Source of the DNA: Ectothiorhodospiraceae bacterium
GTDB lineage: Bacteria > Pseudomonadota > Gammaproteobacteria > Nitrococcales > Aquisalimonadaceae
Length of the DNA stretch: 33,321 nt
Direction: 5' to 3'
Assembly (NCBI GenBank): GCA_007130525.1
Contig: SLSJ01000174.1
Span: forward strand, 1 to 33,321
The notes below the pieces were generated by a model, which was given only the letters and a program-made list of their open reading frames with translations, did no database searches and was not told the DNA's origin. The translations under genes and the position numbers were made by a program. Below are positions 21,097 to 29,354 of this stretch, piece after piece. The stretch's first letter is position 1, and every line of letters starts with the position of its first letter.

Positions 21097-22173
21097 ATGT
21101 CACGTGTTTTCAACTTCAGTGCCGGGCCGGGCGCCCTGCCCGAGCCGGTCCTGCGCCAGGCGGCCGAAGAGATGCTGGACTGGCGGGGTTCGGGCATGTC
21201 GGTGATGGAAATGAGTCATCGGGGCAAGGAGTTTGTCTCCATTGCCGCCGAGGCCGAGGCCGATCTCCGGGCAATACTTTCGGTGCCGGACAACTACAAG
21301 GTGCTGTTCCTGCAGGGTGGCGCGTCCGGCATGTTCGCCGGTGTGCCCATGAACCTGCTGCGGGGACGTGCGCGCGCGGATTACGTCAACACCGGTTCTT
21401 GGTCGAAGAAGGCCATCGCCGAGGCCGGAAAGTTCTGCGACGTGAACGTGGCCGCGGCGAGCCCCGAGGGCGTGCTGACCATTCCGCCGCGAGACACCTG
21501 GAAGCTCTCCGACGATGCCGCCTACCTGCATTACTGCCCCAATGAGACGATTTCCGGCGTCGAGTTCCATTGGGTGCCGGAGGTCGCGGCGCCACTGGTG
21601 GCGGATATGTCGTCGACGATCCTCTCCCGGCCCATCGACGTTTCGAAATTCGGCCTGATCTACGCGGGTGCCCAGAAGAACGTCGGGCCTGCCGGGGTGA
21701 CCCTGGTAATAGTCCGCGACGACCTCATCGGGGAGGCGTTGCCCGGCACGCCGACGGTCTGGGATTTCAAGGTGCAGGCCGATGCGGGCTCCATGTCCAA
21801 CACTCCGCCCACCTACGCCTGGTATGTCGCGGGCCTGGTTTTCAAGTGGATCAGGGAACAGGGCGGACTCGATGCCATGGCCGAGCGCAATCGCCGCAAG
21901 GTGGAGACGCTGTATCGCGCCATTGATGCATCCGACTTCTACTCCAACCCCGTGGATCCGGATTGCCGTTCGTGGATGAACGTGCCGTTCGTTCTCGCCG
22001 ACAGCTCACTGGACAAGACATTTCTGGCCGAGGCCCGGGACGCCGGACTGGTTACACTCGCCGGTCATCGGTCGGTCGGCGGCATGCGCGCCAGCTTGTA
22101 CAACGCCATGCCGCAGGAGGGCGTGGACCGCCTGGTGGAATTCATGGCCGATTTCGAGCGCCGCAACGGCTAG
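21097..22173 (+). CDS. serC: phosphoserine aminotransferase
   Basis: PLP enzyme converting 3-phosphohydroxypyruvate and glutamate to phosphoserine; also acts in the pyridoxal phosphate route of gammaproteobacteria. [16 protein letters not shown] marks the start, and the PLP lysine is Lys194 in [31 protein letters not shown] and the closing [10 protein letters not shown] match the family, so the C-terminus is complete. Length 358 aa. ATG 21097 has GGGAG six bases upstream. The stop TAG (22171-22173) belongs to the CTAG at the left end of repeat copy 2. The next gene, serA, makes its substrate. Confidence 0.97.
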   Translation: MSRVFNFSAGPGALPEPVLRQAAEEMLDWRGSGMSVMEMSHRGKEFVSIAAEAEADLRAILSVPDNYKVLFLQGGASGMFAGVPMNLLRGRARADYVNTGSWSKKAIAEAGKFCDVNVAAASPEGVLTIPPRDTWKLSDDAAYLHYCPNETISGVEFHWVPEVAAPLVADMSSTILSRPIDVSKFGLIYAGAQKNVGPAGVTLVIVRDDLIGEALPGTPTVWDFKVQADAGSMSNTPPTYAWYVAGLVFKWIREQGGLDAMAERNRRKVETLYRAIDASDFYSNPVDPDCRSWMNVPFVLADSSLDKTFLAEARDAGLVTLAGHRSVGGMRASLYNAMPQEGVDRLVEFMADFERRNG

Positions 22174-22353
22174 CCCGCATATCTCGCCGCCGTTCGTCGC
22201 GAGGGCGTCGGGATGCCGCTGTGACGGGGGGCACGGACCGAAAGACGGCGACGGCGTAGCTGACACTGCGTCGAGCCGGCTGCAGCGGGTACGCCCCGAC
22301 ACGGCGAGCAGATCGGCGTGCGTAACAGAAGGGCGGTGAGACATGCGGGCCAG
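22170..22353 (+). mobile_element. MITE-like repeat, copy 2
   Basis: 184 bp, the same length as copy 3 and differing from it at about 17 positions by hand count, with no gaps. The left terminus starts CTAGCCCGCATATCTC and the right ends GAGACATGCGGGCCAG, imperfect inverted repeats of about 22 bp. Internal segments can fold into a stem near the left end and a central hairpin. The left CTAG contains the serC stop codon. It occupies most of the 300-base gap to serA; 22354-22473 shows only a CAGGCGCCTG palindrome abutting the repeat and the serA ribosome site. No coding potential. Confidence 0.88.
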
Positions 22354-22473
22354 GCGCCTGTCGCAGCGGGGCGATCGCCGCGAGCCGCGATCGGGACCGT
22401 GGCGCAGGAGACCCGTCCCAAGCCCGACAAGTGCCCGGGCGGGGTAATTCGGCCGCGTATGGTGGAGACAAAG

Positions 22474-23643
22474 ATGTACAGAATTCTTACACTCAACAAC
22501 ATTGCCGCGAAAGGGCTGGAGCGTCTGCCCCGTGACCAATACGAGGTTGCCTCGGAACTGGCGTCCCCGGACGCCATACTGGTGCGCTCCCACCGGATGC
22601 ACGACATGGAGATGCCCGAGTCGTTGAAGGCCATCGGCCGGGCCGGCGCGGGCGTCAACAATATTCCGGTGGAGGCCATGAGCCACCGGGGCGTGGCGGT
22701 GTTCAACACGCCGGGCGCCAATGCAAACGCGGTCAAGGAACTGGTGCTGGCCGGCATGCTGCTCGCGGCTCGCAATATCTGCCAGGGCTGGGAGTTTGCG
22801 CGTAATCTCTCCGGTGATGATGCCGAAATCAACCGGCAGGTTGAGGCAGGAAAAAAGCAATTCCGGGGCATCGAGCTTCCCGGCCGTACCCTGGGCGTGG
22901 TGGGGCTCGGCGCCATCGGCGTCAAGGTTGCCAATGCCGCCCGCGCCCTGGGGATGAGCGTGGTGGGACTTGACCCCGGCATTACCGTGAGCCGCGCCTG
23001 GGAACTTGAATCGGGTGTACGCCAGGCGCACAGCGTGGACGAACTCATGAGCCGCTCGGACATGATTTCGCTGCACGTGCCGTTCAACGAACATACCGCC
23101 AACCTGATCAACGAGGACAGGCTCGCCCTGATGCGTCCCGGCGGCACGCTGCTCAACTTCTCGCGTAGTGAAATCGTCGACGAGGCGGCGGTAGTGGCGG
23201 CGCTGGATGCCGGTCGCCTGCATGCCTACGTCAACGACTTCCCATCCAGGCTCACCAAGCAGCACCCGCGCTGCGTCACCCTGCCGCATCTGGGCGCCTC
23301 CACGGTCGAGGCGGAAGAAAACTGCGCGGTTATGGTCGTGGAGCAGATACGGGATTATCTTGAGACCGGCAACGTCAGGAACTCCGTCAACTTGCCGGAC
23401 ATCCAGATGCCGCGCGGTGACAAGGGCGACCGGATGACCGTCGTCAACGCCAATGTGCCCAATATGCTGGGGCAGGTATCCACGATGCTGGCGGAAGCGG
23501 GTCTCAACATCGACGACATGTACAACAAGTCGAGTGGCGATATCGCCTATACGCTGGTGGACGTCGAGGGCTCGATTCCCGATGCCGTGGTCCGGAATCT
23601 GCGGGCCGTGGACGGCGTGCTCGCCGTCCGCGTCATACGCTAG
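22474..23643 (+). CDS. serA: D-3-phosphoglycerate dehydrogenase
   Basis: First step of serine synthesis, oxidising 3-phosphoglycerate with NAD+. A 2-hydroxyacid dehydrogenase core has the Rossmann motif GLGAIG near residue 144, the Arg of LLNFSRSEIVDEAA, and LPHLGASTVEAEENCA with the catalytic His. A C-terminal ACT domain (about 315-389, VVNANVPNMLGQVSTML onward) suggests serine feedback. The segment usually reading DVFExEP, which holds the catalytic Glu, reads NDFPSR as in the PGANANAV subgroup of these enzymes. ATG 22474 follows TGGAG by six bases. 389 aa. It is flanked on both sides by copies of the same repeat, and its TAG stop is part of copy 3. Confidence 0.94.
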   Translation: MYRILTLNNIAAKGLERLPRDQYEVASELASPDAILVRSHRMHDMEMPESLKAIGRAGAGVNNIPVEAMSHRGVAVFNTPGANANAVKELVLAGMLLAARNICQGWEFARNLSGDDAEINRQVEAGKKQFRGIELPGRTLGVVGLGAIGVKVANAARALGMSVVGLDPGITVSRAWELESGVRQAHSVDELMSRSDMISLHVPFNEHTANLINEDRLALMRPGGTLLNFSRSEIVDEAAVVAALDAGRLHAYVNDFPSRLTKQHPRCVTLPHLGASTVEAEENCAVMVVEQIRDYLETGNVRNSVNLPDIQMPRGDKGDRMTVVNANVPNMLGQVSTMLAEAGLNIDDMYNKSSGDIAYTLVDVEGSIPDAVVRNLRAVDGVLAVRVIR

Positions 23644-23823
23644 CCCGCATATCTCACCGCCGTTCGTCGCGAGGGCGGTGAGATGCCGCTGTGACGGGGG
23701 GCACGGAGCGGAAGCCGGCGAAGGCGTAGCTGAGACTACGTCGAGCCGGCTGCAGGGAGTACGCCCCGACACAGCGAGCAGATCGGCGTGCGTAGTAGAA
23801 GGGCGGTGAGATATGCGGGCTAG
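23640..23823 (+). mobile_element. MITE-like repeat, copy 3 (most regular)
   Basis: 184 bp with perfect 22-bp terminal inverted repeats (23640-23661 and 23802-23823): CTAG, then CCCGCATATCTCACCGCC on the left and its complement on the right. CTAG at both ends could be a 4-bp target duplication or the element's own tip. Internally, 23651-23661 also pairs perfectly with 23674-23684 (11 bp, 12-base loop). GCCGGC (23714-23719) and GCCGGC (23745-23750) enclose a CGTAG/CTACG stem. The left CTAG contains the serA stop. No protein-coding signal, so non-autonomous. Confidence 0.9.
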
Positions 23824-23878
23824 GAGCGTCTTGGATTTGAGCGATCGTCGCGGGCCGGCTGAGAGAACAACGACCAGG

Positions 23879-23937
23879 GTTCTTCCGCCGTTGGAGGAGA
23901 ACAGCCGAAGCCATTTGACGAAATGGATCGGAAGAAC
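23879..23937 (+). other. nested stem-loop in the pheA leader
   Basis: GTTCTTCCG (23879-23887) pairs with CGGAAGAAC (23929-23937), a perfect 9-bp outer stem. It encloses a 6-bp hairpin CCATTT-GACG-AAATGG (23911-23926). It lies in the 183 bases between repeat copy 3 and pheA, 70 bases before the pheA start. No T-tract follows and no Phe-rich leader peptide is seen, so classical attenuation is not supported; it may be the end of a longer repeat or an RNA structure. The rest of 23824-24006 shows nothing recognisable. Confidence 0.5.
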
Positions 23938-24006
23938 GGGCCGCTGCCCGACAGGGGTGGCAGTTCGGCCTCGAATCCTGCAGGCCGTGGATCGCGGGGG
24001 ATGGGC

Positions 24007-25092
24007 ATGACCGACCACGACAAGCTGAAAGGGGTGCGCGCCCGCATCGATGCGGTAGATGCGGAAATCCTGCGTCTGGTCAGTGAGCGTGGTCGTCTGG
24101 CCCAGGAAGTTGCGCGCATCAAGCGGGAGGTCGGCGAGCAGGGCGACTTCTACCGCCCGGACCGCGAACAGCAGGTGCTCCGCCGGATACGGCGGGAAAA
24201 CCCCGGGCCGCTGCCGGGGGACAGCGTGGTGCGCCTGTTTCGCGAGATCATGTCCTCGTGCCTGGCGCTTCAGATGCCTTTGAAAGTGGCCTATCTGGGG
24301 CCGGAAGGCACGTTTACGCAGGCTGCCGCGCTCGCCCATTTCGGTCACGACGTCCATCATCAGCCGCTGGCGACCATCGACAGCATTTTCCGCGAGGCGG
24401 AATCCGGCGACATGCACTACGGCGTGGTGCCGGTCGAGAATTCCACGGAAGGGGTCGTGAATCACACGCTGGACTGCTTCATGACCTCGCCGCTGCAGAT
24501 CGTGGGCGAGATCGAGTTGCGCATCCAGCATAACCTGGCCAGTCGCGAACTCGATCGAGCGGCGGTAACGCGGGTCTATTCGCATCAGCAGGGGCTCGCA
24601 CAGTGTCGTACCTGGCTGGACGTGAATCTGCCCGCCGCCGAGCGCATCACCGTCTCGAGTACCGCCGAGGCGGCCCGCCGGGCGGCGGAGGAATCCGGCT
24701 CCGCGGCCATTGCCGGCGATGCCGCGGTGGAGATGCATGGATTGAACCTGCTCGCGGAGGGTATTGAGGACATCTCCGGCAATACCACCCGTTTTCTGGT
24801 CATAGGCCGGCAGTCGCCACCGCCTACCGGCGACGACAAGACCTCGCTGCTGATTTCACGCGCCGATCAGCCCGGGGGCCTGTGTCGACTGCTGGAGCCC
24901 CTTGGCAGGCACGGCATCAACATGACCCGGCTCGATGCCCGTCCTTCCCGTCAGGGCGTATGGGAATACGCATTTTTCATTGACTGCCTCGGTCATGCCG
25001 ACGATCAGCCGTTGAAGGACGCCCTGGTGGAGATGCGCAAGGAGGCCTCGCTGTTTCGGGTGCTGGGTTCCTATCCGCGGGCGGCGCGCTGA
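24007..25092 (+). CDS. pheA: bifunctional chorismate mutase/prephenate dehydratase (P-protein)
   Basis: Converts chorismate to prephenate and then to phenylpyruvate for phenylalanine synthesis. The AroQ mutase domain (about residues 1-90) has RARIDAVDAEILRLVSERGRLAQEVARIK. The dehydratase domain has VAYLGPEGTFTQAA, VVPVENSTEGVVNHTLDCF and the catalytic-site NTTRF. The ACT domain (about 280-361) has PGGLCRLLEPLGRHGINMTRLDARPSR in the Phe-binding region, so feedback inhibition is likely. ATG 24007 follows GGGGG; ATG 24001, two codons earlier, is also possible. 361 aa. First gene after the repeat; pheA-hisC-tyrA-aroA-cmk run in order behind it. Confidence 0.96.
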   Translation: MTDHDKLKGVRARIDAVDAEILRLVSERGRLAQEVARIKREVGEQGDFYRPDREQQVLRRIRRENPGPLPGDSVVRLFREIMSSCLALQMPLKVAYLGPEGTFTQAAALAHFGHDVHHQPLATIDSIFREAESGDMHYGVVPVENSTEGVVNHTLDCFMTSPLQIVGEIELRIQHNLASRELDRAAVTRVYSHQQGLAQCRTWLDVNLPAAERITVSSTAEAARRAAEESGSAAIAGDAAVEMHGLNLLAEGIEDISGNTTRFLVIGRQSPPPTGDDKTSLLISRADQPGGLCRLLEPLGRHGINMTRLDARPSRQGVWEYAFFIDCLGHADDQPLKDALVEMRKEASLFRVLGSYPRAAR

Positions 25093-25174
25093 AGCCCGCG
25101 GCGGTTGCGGAGTCCGGCCGTGGTCGGGCCGAGCGGGGCTGAGCGGGATCTTGCCAACAACCACAGGTTGATTG

Positions 25175-26311
25175 ATGGTCGACAAGCACGTTTCATTCAG
25201 CGAACTGGCGGTGCCCGGGGTGCGTGGCCTCGAGCCCTACCAGCCAGGCAAGCCGGAGTCCGAGCTAAGGCGTGAGTATGGACTCGATGACGTCATCAAG
25301 CTGGCTTCCAACGAGAATCCGATGGGGCCGGGCGCGCGCGCCCTGGAAGCGGCTCGCGACGCCATGATCTCGGTGCATCGGTATCCCGACGGCGGCGGCT
25401 TCGAACTCCGCCAGGCGCTGGCGGCGCATCACGGCATACCCGCTGACTGCATTACCCTGGGCAACGGCTCCAATGACGTGCTCGCACTGGTGGCGGCGGC
25501 CTTTCTTGGCCCGGATAGGGAGGCCGTGTTCTCCGCGCACGCCTTTGCGGTCTATCCCATCGTGACCCGGGCGGCGGGGGCCGCGGCCCGGGTGACACCG
25601 GCGATATCGCGCAACAGCGCCATGCCCTTCGGCCACGACCTGGAGGCCATGCACGCGGCCATCGGGCCCGCGACTCGGGTGGTCTTTGTCGCCAATCCCA
25701 ATAATCCCACGGGCACCTGGTTGCGCGGCGGCGAGTTGCGGGCGTTCATTGAGGCCGTCCCCGCCGATGTGATCGTGGTGGTGGACGAGGCCTACTTCGA
25801 GTATGCAGACGATGCGGACTATCCGGATGCAAGCCGGTGGCTTGCCGCCCATGCCAATCTCGTGGTCACCCGGACATTCTCCAAGGCGCACGGGCTGGCC
25901 GGTTTGCGTGTCGGCTACGGCCTGTCGCATCCGGACATTGCCGACCTGCTGAACCGGGTGCGCCAGCCTTTCAACGTGAACACCGTGGCCCAGGCCGCAG
26001 CCGTGGCGTCACTGCGTGACACCGCGTATATCCGGCAATCGGTGGATCTCAACCACGAGCAGCGCGACTGGCTGCGCGCCGAGCTGGAGGCGCTGGGGCT
26101 GTGTGTGCTGCCATCGGCCGGCAATTTTCTGTGCTTCGAGGTAGGCCGGGCCGTGGCCGAGGTCAACGAAGGTCTGCTCAGGGACGGTGTGATCGTGCGT
26201 CCCGTAGCCAACTACCAGCTGCCCGGGTTTCTGCGGGTAACGGTGGGGCTCCCTGCGGAAAACGAGCGCTTCATCGGCGCGCTCTCCGAAAATCTGACGA
26301 GGGCGGCATGA
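25175..26311 (+). CDS. hisC: histidinol-phosphate/aromatic aminotransferase
   Basis: Fold-type I PLP aminotransferase. In this operon position (pheA-hisC-tyrA) the HisC2-type enzyme probably transaminates aromatic keto acids as well as, or instead of, imidazole-acetol phosphate. Marks are KLASNENPMGPG, NGSNDVLALVAAAF, FVANPNNPTGTW, VVDEAYFEYAD, and the PLP lysine Lys237 in TFSKAHGLAGLRVGYG. Length 378 aa. ATG 25175 has only a weak ribosome site. Its stop overlaps the tyrA start (ATGA). A second hisC elsewhere in the genome would support the aromatic role. Confidence 0.94.
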   Translation: MVDKHVSFSELAVPGVRGLEPYQPGKPESELRREYGLDDVIKLASNENPMGPGARALEAARDAMISVHRYPDGGGFELRQALAAHHGIPADCITLGNGSNDVLALVAAAFLGPDREAVFSAHAFAVYPIVTRAAGAAARVTPAISRNSAMPFGHDLEAMHAAIGPATRVVFVANPNNPTGTWLRGGELRAFIEAVPADVIVVVDEAYFEYADDADYPDASRWLAAHANLVVTRTFSKAHGLAGLRVGYGLSHPDIADLLNRVRQPFNVNTVAQAAAVASLRDTAYIRQSVDLNHEQRDWLRAELEALGLCVLPSAGNFLCFEVGRAVAEVNEGLLRDGVIVRPVANYQLPGFLRVTVGLPAENERFIGALSENLTRAA

Positions 26312-27192
26312 GCGGTGCGCCGGCGATTCCGCGTATCTGTGTGATTGGCGTCGGCCTGATCGGCGGCAGTCTCATGCGCGCACTCAGGCTGGCCGGACAC
26401 GTGGGCGAGGTGGTCGGATGTGGCCGCAGCCTCGAGAATCTGCGCCATGCCGTTCGCCTGGGTGTGATCGACCGCTACGAAACGGAGCCGGCCCGTGCCG
26501 TCGATGGGGCTGACGTGGTGGTGCTGGCGTTGCCGCTGGGCGTCATGGAGTCCGTGATGCGCGCCATGGCGCCGGGACTGCCGGAGCAGTGCGTGATCAC
26601 CGATGCGGGCAGCGCCAAGGTCAGCGTGGTGCATGCGGCGCGGGCCGCGCTGCCGGATCACTTCACCTCCTTTGTGCCCGGTCATCCCATCGCCGGTACC
26701 GAGAAAAGCGGCGTCGAGGCGTCGTTCCCGGATCTGTACCGTGGTCGTCGGGTGATCCTCACGCCGTGTGCCGAGACCAGCAGTGAGGCCGTGGATCGCG
26801 TCGCCACACTGTGGCGGGTCGCCGGGGCCGATGTCAGCGAGATGGACGCCGCACACCACGACCAGGTGCTGGCGGCAACCAGCCACCTGCCGCATGTGCT
26901 GGCCTACGGGCTGGTGGACGCGCTGTCCCGCTGGAGTGATCGCGACGAAATCTTTCGCTATGCGGCCGGCGGCTTCCGCGATTTCACCCGTATCGCGTCC
27001 AGTGACCCGGAAATGTGGCGGGATATCTGCCTGGCCAATCACGAGGCACTGACGGCCGCGCTGGAGCGCTACGCACGAGAGCTGGACGCGCTCACCGACG
27101 CGGTTCGCAACCGCGACGGCGAGCGACTGAAGGCGGTATTCAGTAATGCCCGAGAGGCGCGCGAGCGATTCCTCGCCATGCTGGAAGGCTGA
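26308..27192 (+). CDS. tyrA: prephenate (arogenate) dehydrogenase
   Basis: NAD(P)-dependent oxidative decarboxylation of prephenate (or arogenate) to the tyrosine precursor. The dinucleotide motif GVGLIGGSL is at about residues 15-23. SFVPGHPIAGTEKSGVEAS and HHDQVLAATSHLPHVLAYGLVDAL are typical of the stand-alone TyrA group. There is no ACT domain and no fused AroA, unlike Pseudomonas where tyrA and aroA are joined. Length 294 aa. It is tightly coupled to hisC by ATGA and followed after 21 bases by aroA. Prephenate against arogenate preference cannot be read from the sequence. Confidence 0.95.
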   Translation: MSGAPAIPRICVIGVGLIGGSLMRALRLAGHVGEVVGCGRSLENLRHAVRLGVIDRYETEPARAVDGADVVVLALPLGVMESVMRAMAPGLPEQCVITDAGSAKVSVVHAARAALPDHFTSFVPGHPIAGTEKSGVEASFPDLYRGRRVILTPCAETSSEAVDRVATLWRVAGADVSEMDAAHHDQVLAATSHLPHVLAYGLVDALSRWSDRDEIFRYAAGGFRDFTRIASSDPEMWRDICLANHEALTAALERYARELDALTDAVRNRDGERLKAVFSNAREARERFLAMLEG

Positions 27193-27213
27193 AAACAGGG
27201 ACGGACAGACCCC

Positions 27214-28542
27214 GTGACTACAGGCAAGATCTTCGAGGTGCAACCCGGCGGCACTGTTCGCGGGAGATTCCGCGTACCGGGGGACAAATCCATTTCACAC
27301 CGCGCGATCATGCTGGGCTCGCTGGCCGAAGGGATGACACGCGTCAGCGGTTTCCTCGAGGGCGCGGACGCGCTGGCGACACTCTCCGCCTTCCGCGCCA
27401 TGGGTGTGAACATCGGTGACCCGGGTCAGGGGCGTCTGCAGATCGAGGGTGTAGGATTGCATGGCCTGCAGGCACCGGCGGCGCCACTGGACCTGGGCAA
27501 CTCCGGCACGTCCATGCGGCTGTTGGCCGGGCTGCTCGCCGGGCAGAGGTTCAACTCCGAACTGACGGGGGATGCCTCGCTGTCGAAACGGCCAATGGAG
27601 CGCGTGACCGCGCCCCTGGCGGAGATGGGCGCCGTAATCGACACTGCCGAGGGCGGCACAGCCCCCCTGCGGATCAGGGGCGGCCAGACCCTGCAAGGAA
27701 TCCGCTACGACATGCCCGTGGCCAGCGCGCAGGTAAAGTCCAGCCTGCTGCTTGCCGGACTCTATGCGAAGGGTGAAACCTGGGTCCGGGAGCCGGCGCC
27801 AACCCGCGACCACACGGAGCGCATGCTTGAAGGCTTCGGCTATCCGGTGCTGAGGGAGCCCGACGGCTGGGTCGGGGTTCGGGGCGGCGGCGAACTGCGG
27901 GGCATGTCCATCGACGTGCCGGCCGATATCTCCTCGGCCGCCTTCTTCATGGTCGGCGCCACCATCGCTCCCGGTTCCGAAGTGATACTCGAGCATGTGG
28001 GCATCAACCCCACCCGTACCGGCGTGCTGGACATCCTGTCGCTGATGGGCGCGGACATCGAACTGCGCAACCGCAAGGAGGTGGGTGGCGAGCCGGTGGC
28101 CGACGTTCGCGTGCGTAGCACCACGTTGCACGGTGTCGAGATACCGCCTCGCATGGTGCCACTGGCCATCGATGAATTTCCCGCCATCTTCGTGGCTGCC
28201 GCCTGCGCCCACGGCACCACTGTGCTGACCGATGCCGCGGAGCTGCGGGTCAAGGAAAGCGACCGTATCGCGGTGATGGCCGATGGCCTGCAGCGGCTGG
28301 GCATCGATGCCCGGCCGACCGCGGACGGCATGGTGATAAAAGGCGGACAGTTCACGGGCGGCGAGGTGGACAGCCACGGCGACCACCGCATCGCCATGGC
28401 CTTTGCCATGGCCGCCCTGCGCGCGCCGGAACCGGTGGTCATCCATGACTGCGACAACGTGGATACCTCGTTTCCCGGATTCGCCGAACTGGCCGCAGCC
28501 CATGGTGTCGGTCTCAGGGTGGTCGGGGCGGGTGATCCATGA
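27214..28542 (+). CDS. aroA: 3-phosphoshikimate 1-carboxyvinyltransferase (EPSP synthase)
   Basis: Joins shikimate-3-phosphate and PEP to form EPSP in the shikimate pathway. Substrate-binding segments are PGDKSISHR (about 23-31), LGNSGTSMRLLAGLLAG, ASLSKRPMERV, ASAQVKSSLLLAGL, TRDHTERMLEGFG, and ELRVKESDRI near the C-terminus. The set resembles class II enzymes (CP4-like) more than E. coli class I. The residue matching Ala100 of CP4 is Gly, the ordinary form. Start is GTG at 27214, 21 bases after tyrA; no better start fits. 442 aa. Its stop overlaps the cmk start. Confidence 0.96.
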   Translation: MTTGKIFEVQPGGTVRGRFRVPGDKSISHRAIMLGSLAEGMTRVSGFLEGADALATLSAFRAMGVNIGDPGQGRLQIEGVGLHGLQAPAAPLDLGNSGTSMRLLAGLLAGQRFNSELTGDASLSKRPMERVTAPLAEMGAVIDTAEGGTAPLRIRGGQTLQGIRYDMPVASAQVKSSLLLAGLYAKGETWVREPAPTRDHTERMLEGFGYPVLREPDGWVGVRGGGELRGMSIDVPADISSAAFFMVGATIAPGSEVILEHVGINPTRTGVLDILSLMGADIELRNRKEVGGEPVADVRVRSTTLHGVEIPPRMVPLAIDEFPAIFVAAACAHGTTVLTDAAELRVKESDRIAVMADGLQRLGIDARPTADGMVIKGGQFTGGEVDSHGDHRIAMAFAMAALRAPEPVVIHDCDNVDTSFPGFAELAAAHGVGLRVVGAGDP

Positions 28543-29237
28543 GTGGGGAGGCGCCCGTCGTCGCCGTGGACGGTCCCGGAGGCTCGGGCAAGGGTACCGT
28601 CTGCCGCGCGCTCCAGCGGCGCCTCGGTTGGCATCTGCTGGATAGCGGTGCCATCTACCGTGCTCTTGCCGTGGCGGCGCAGCGCCGTGGGCTGGATGCC
28701 GGGCGGGTGGGCGACCTGGTCGGGCTTGCGCATGACCTCGATGTTGCCTTCGAGGCGGTCCCCGACAGCGAGCCGGTGGTGCGTGTGGATGGGGAGGACG
28801 TCTCCGCCGAACTGCGCACCGAGACCACTGGAAATCTGGCCTCGCGACTGGCGGCCATACCGGAAATCCGGGCCGCGTTAATGGAGCGTCAGCGCCGATT
28901 TCGTCGCCTGCCCGGCCTGGTTGCCGACGGCCGTGACATGGGCACGGTGGTGTTTCCGGACGCGGGCCTCAAGATTTTCCTCACCGCCAGCGCCGAGGAG
29001 CGCGCTCGTCGACGTCATAAGCAGTTGAAGGAACAGGGGGTGGGTGGTAATCTCTCCACCCTTTTACGGGAGATCAACGAGCGGGACGCGCGCGACGCAT
29101 CGCGTGCCGTGGCGCCGCTGATTCCCGCCGAGGATGCGGTGGTCATCGATACCACCGATCTGACCATCGATGCGGTGGTCGAGCGGGTGATGACGCTGCT
29201 TCGCCGTAAATCCGGCTCCCAGGATCGGGGCGGGTGA
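28539..29237 (+). CDS. cmk: cytidylate kinase
   Basis: Phosphorylates CMP and dCMP with ATP. The P-loop is GPGGSGKGT at about residues 12-20, followed by LDSGAIYRALA in the nucleotide-monophosphate site. DGRDMGTVVFPDAGLKIFLTASAEERARRRHKQL and the lid-like INERDARDASRAVAPLIPAEDAVVIDTT complete the family pattern. Length 232 aa. The ATG overlaps the aroA stop (ATGA). cmk-rpsA-ihfB is a widely conserved order in proteobacteria; 117 bases separate it from rpsA. Confidence 0.97.
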   Translation: MSGEAPVVAVDGPGGSGKGTVCRALQRRLGWHLLDSGAIYRALAVAAQRRGLDAGRVGDLVGLAHDLDVAFEAVPDSEPVVRVDGEDVSAELRTETTGNLASRLAAIPEIRAALMERQRRFRRLPGLVADGRDMGTVVFPDAGLKIFLTASAEERARRRHKQLKEQGVGGNLSTLLREINERDARDASRAVAPLIPAEDAVVIDTTDLTIDAVVERVMTLLRRKSGSQDRGG

Positions 29238-29354
29238 TTATTGCATGGACGAGTGGCAGACAGGTGGTCCGGTGTCCGTTGAGCGGAGGCGGGCTTTTTT
29301 CAATCATCAACCACAGACAACAACGCCATGTTGCGGTCTAGGAACGACTGACCA

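Noticed and set aside
18291-21197. 968-codon minus-strand open frame opposite gyrA
   Set aside because: Shadow of gyrA; no domain pattern, His/Gln-rich as antisense of GC-rich coding DNA usually is.
22142-22471. Minus-strand peptide-like frame across repeat copy 2, similar to one in copy 3
   Set aside because: The similarity comes from the DNA repeat; substitutions between copies do not favour silent positions, there is no ribosome site, and the frame is interrupted by variable flanks.
22170-23823. CRISPR-like repetition
   Set aside because: Repeats are 184 bp, 1.3 kb apart with a gene between; nothing like short regular repeats and spacers, and no cas genes.
22006-24738. Very long minus-strand open frame covering serC end, serA and pheA start
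   Set aside because: It is antisense to three clear genes, spans two repeat copies, and its translation resembles no family; GC-rich codon bias leaves such frames open.
29285-29300. T-run after a GC-rich stretch between cmk and rpsA as an intrinsic terminator
   Set aside because: No stem can be formed in the preceding bases beyond about 4 bp, so a terminator is not supported.
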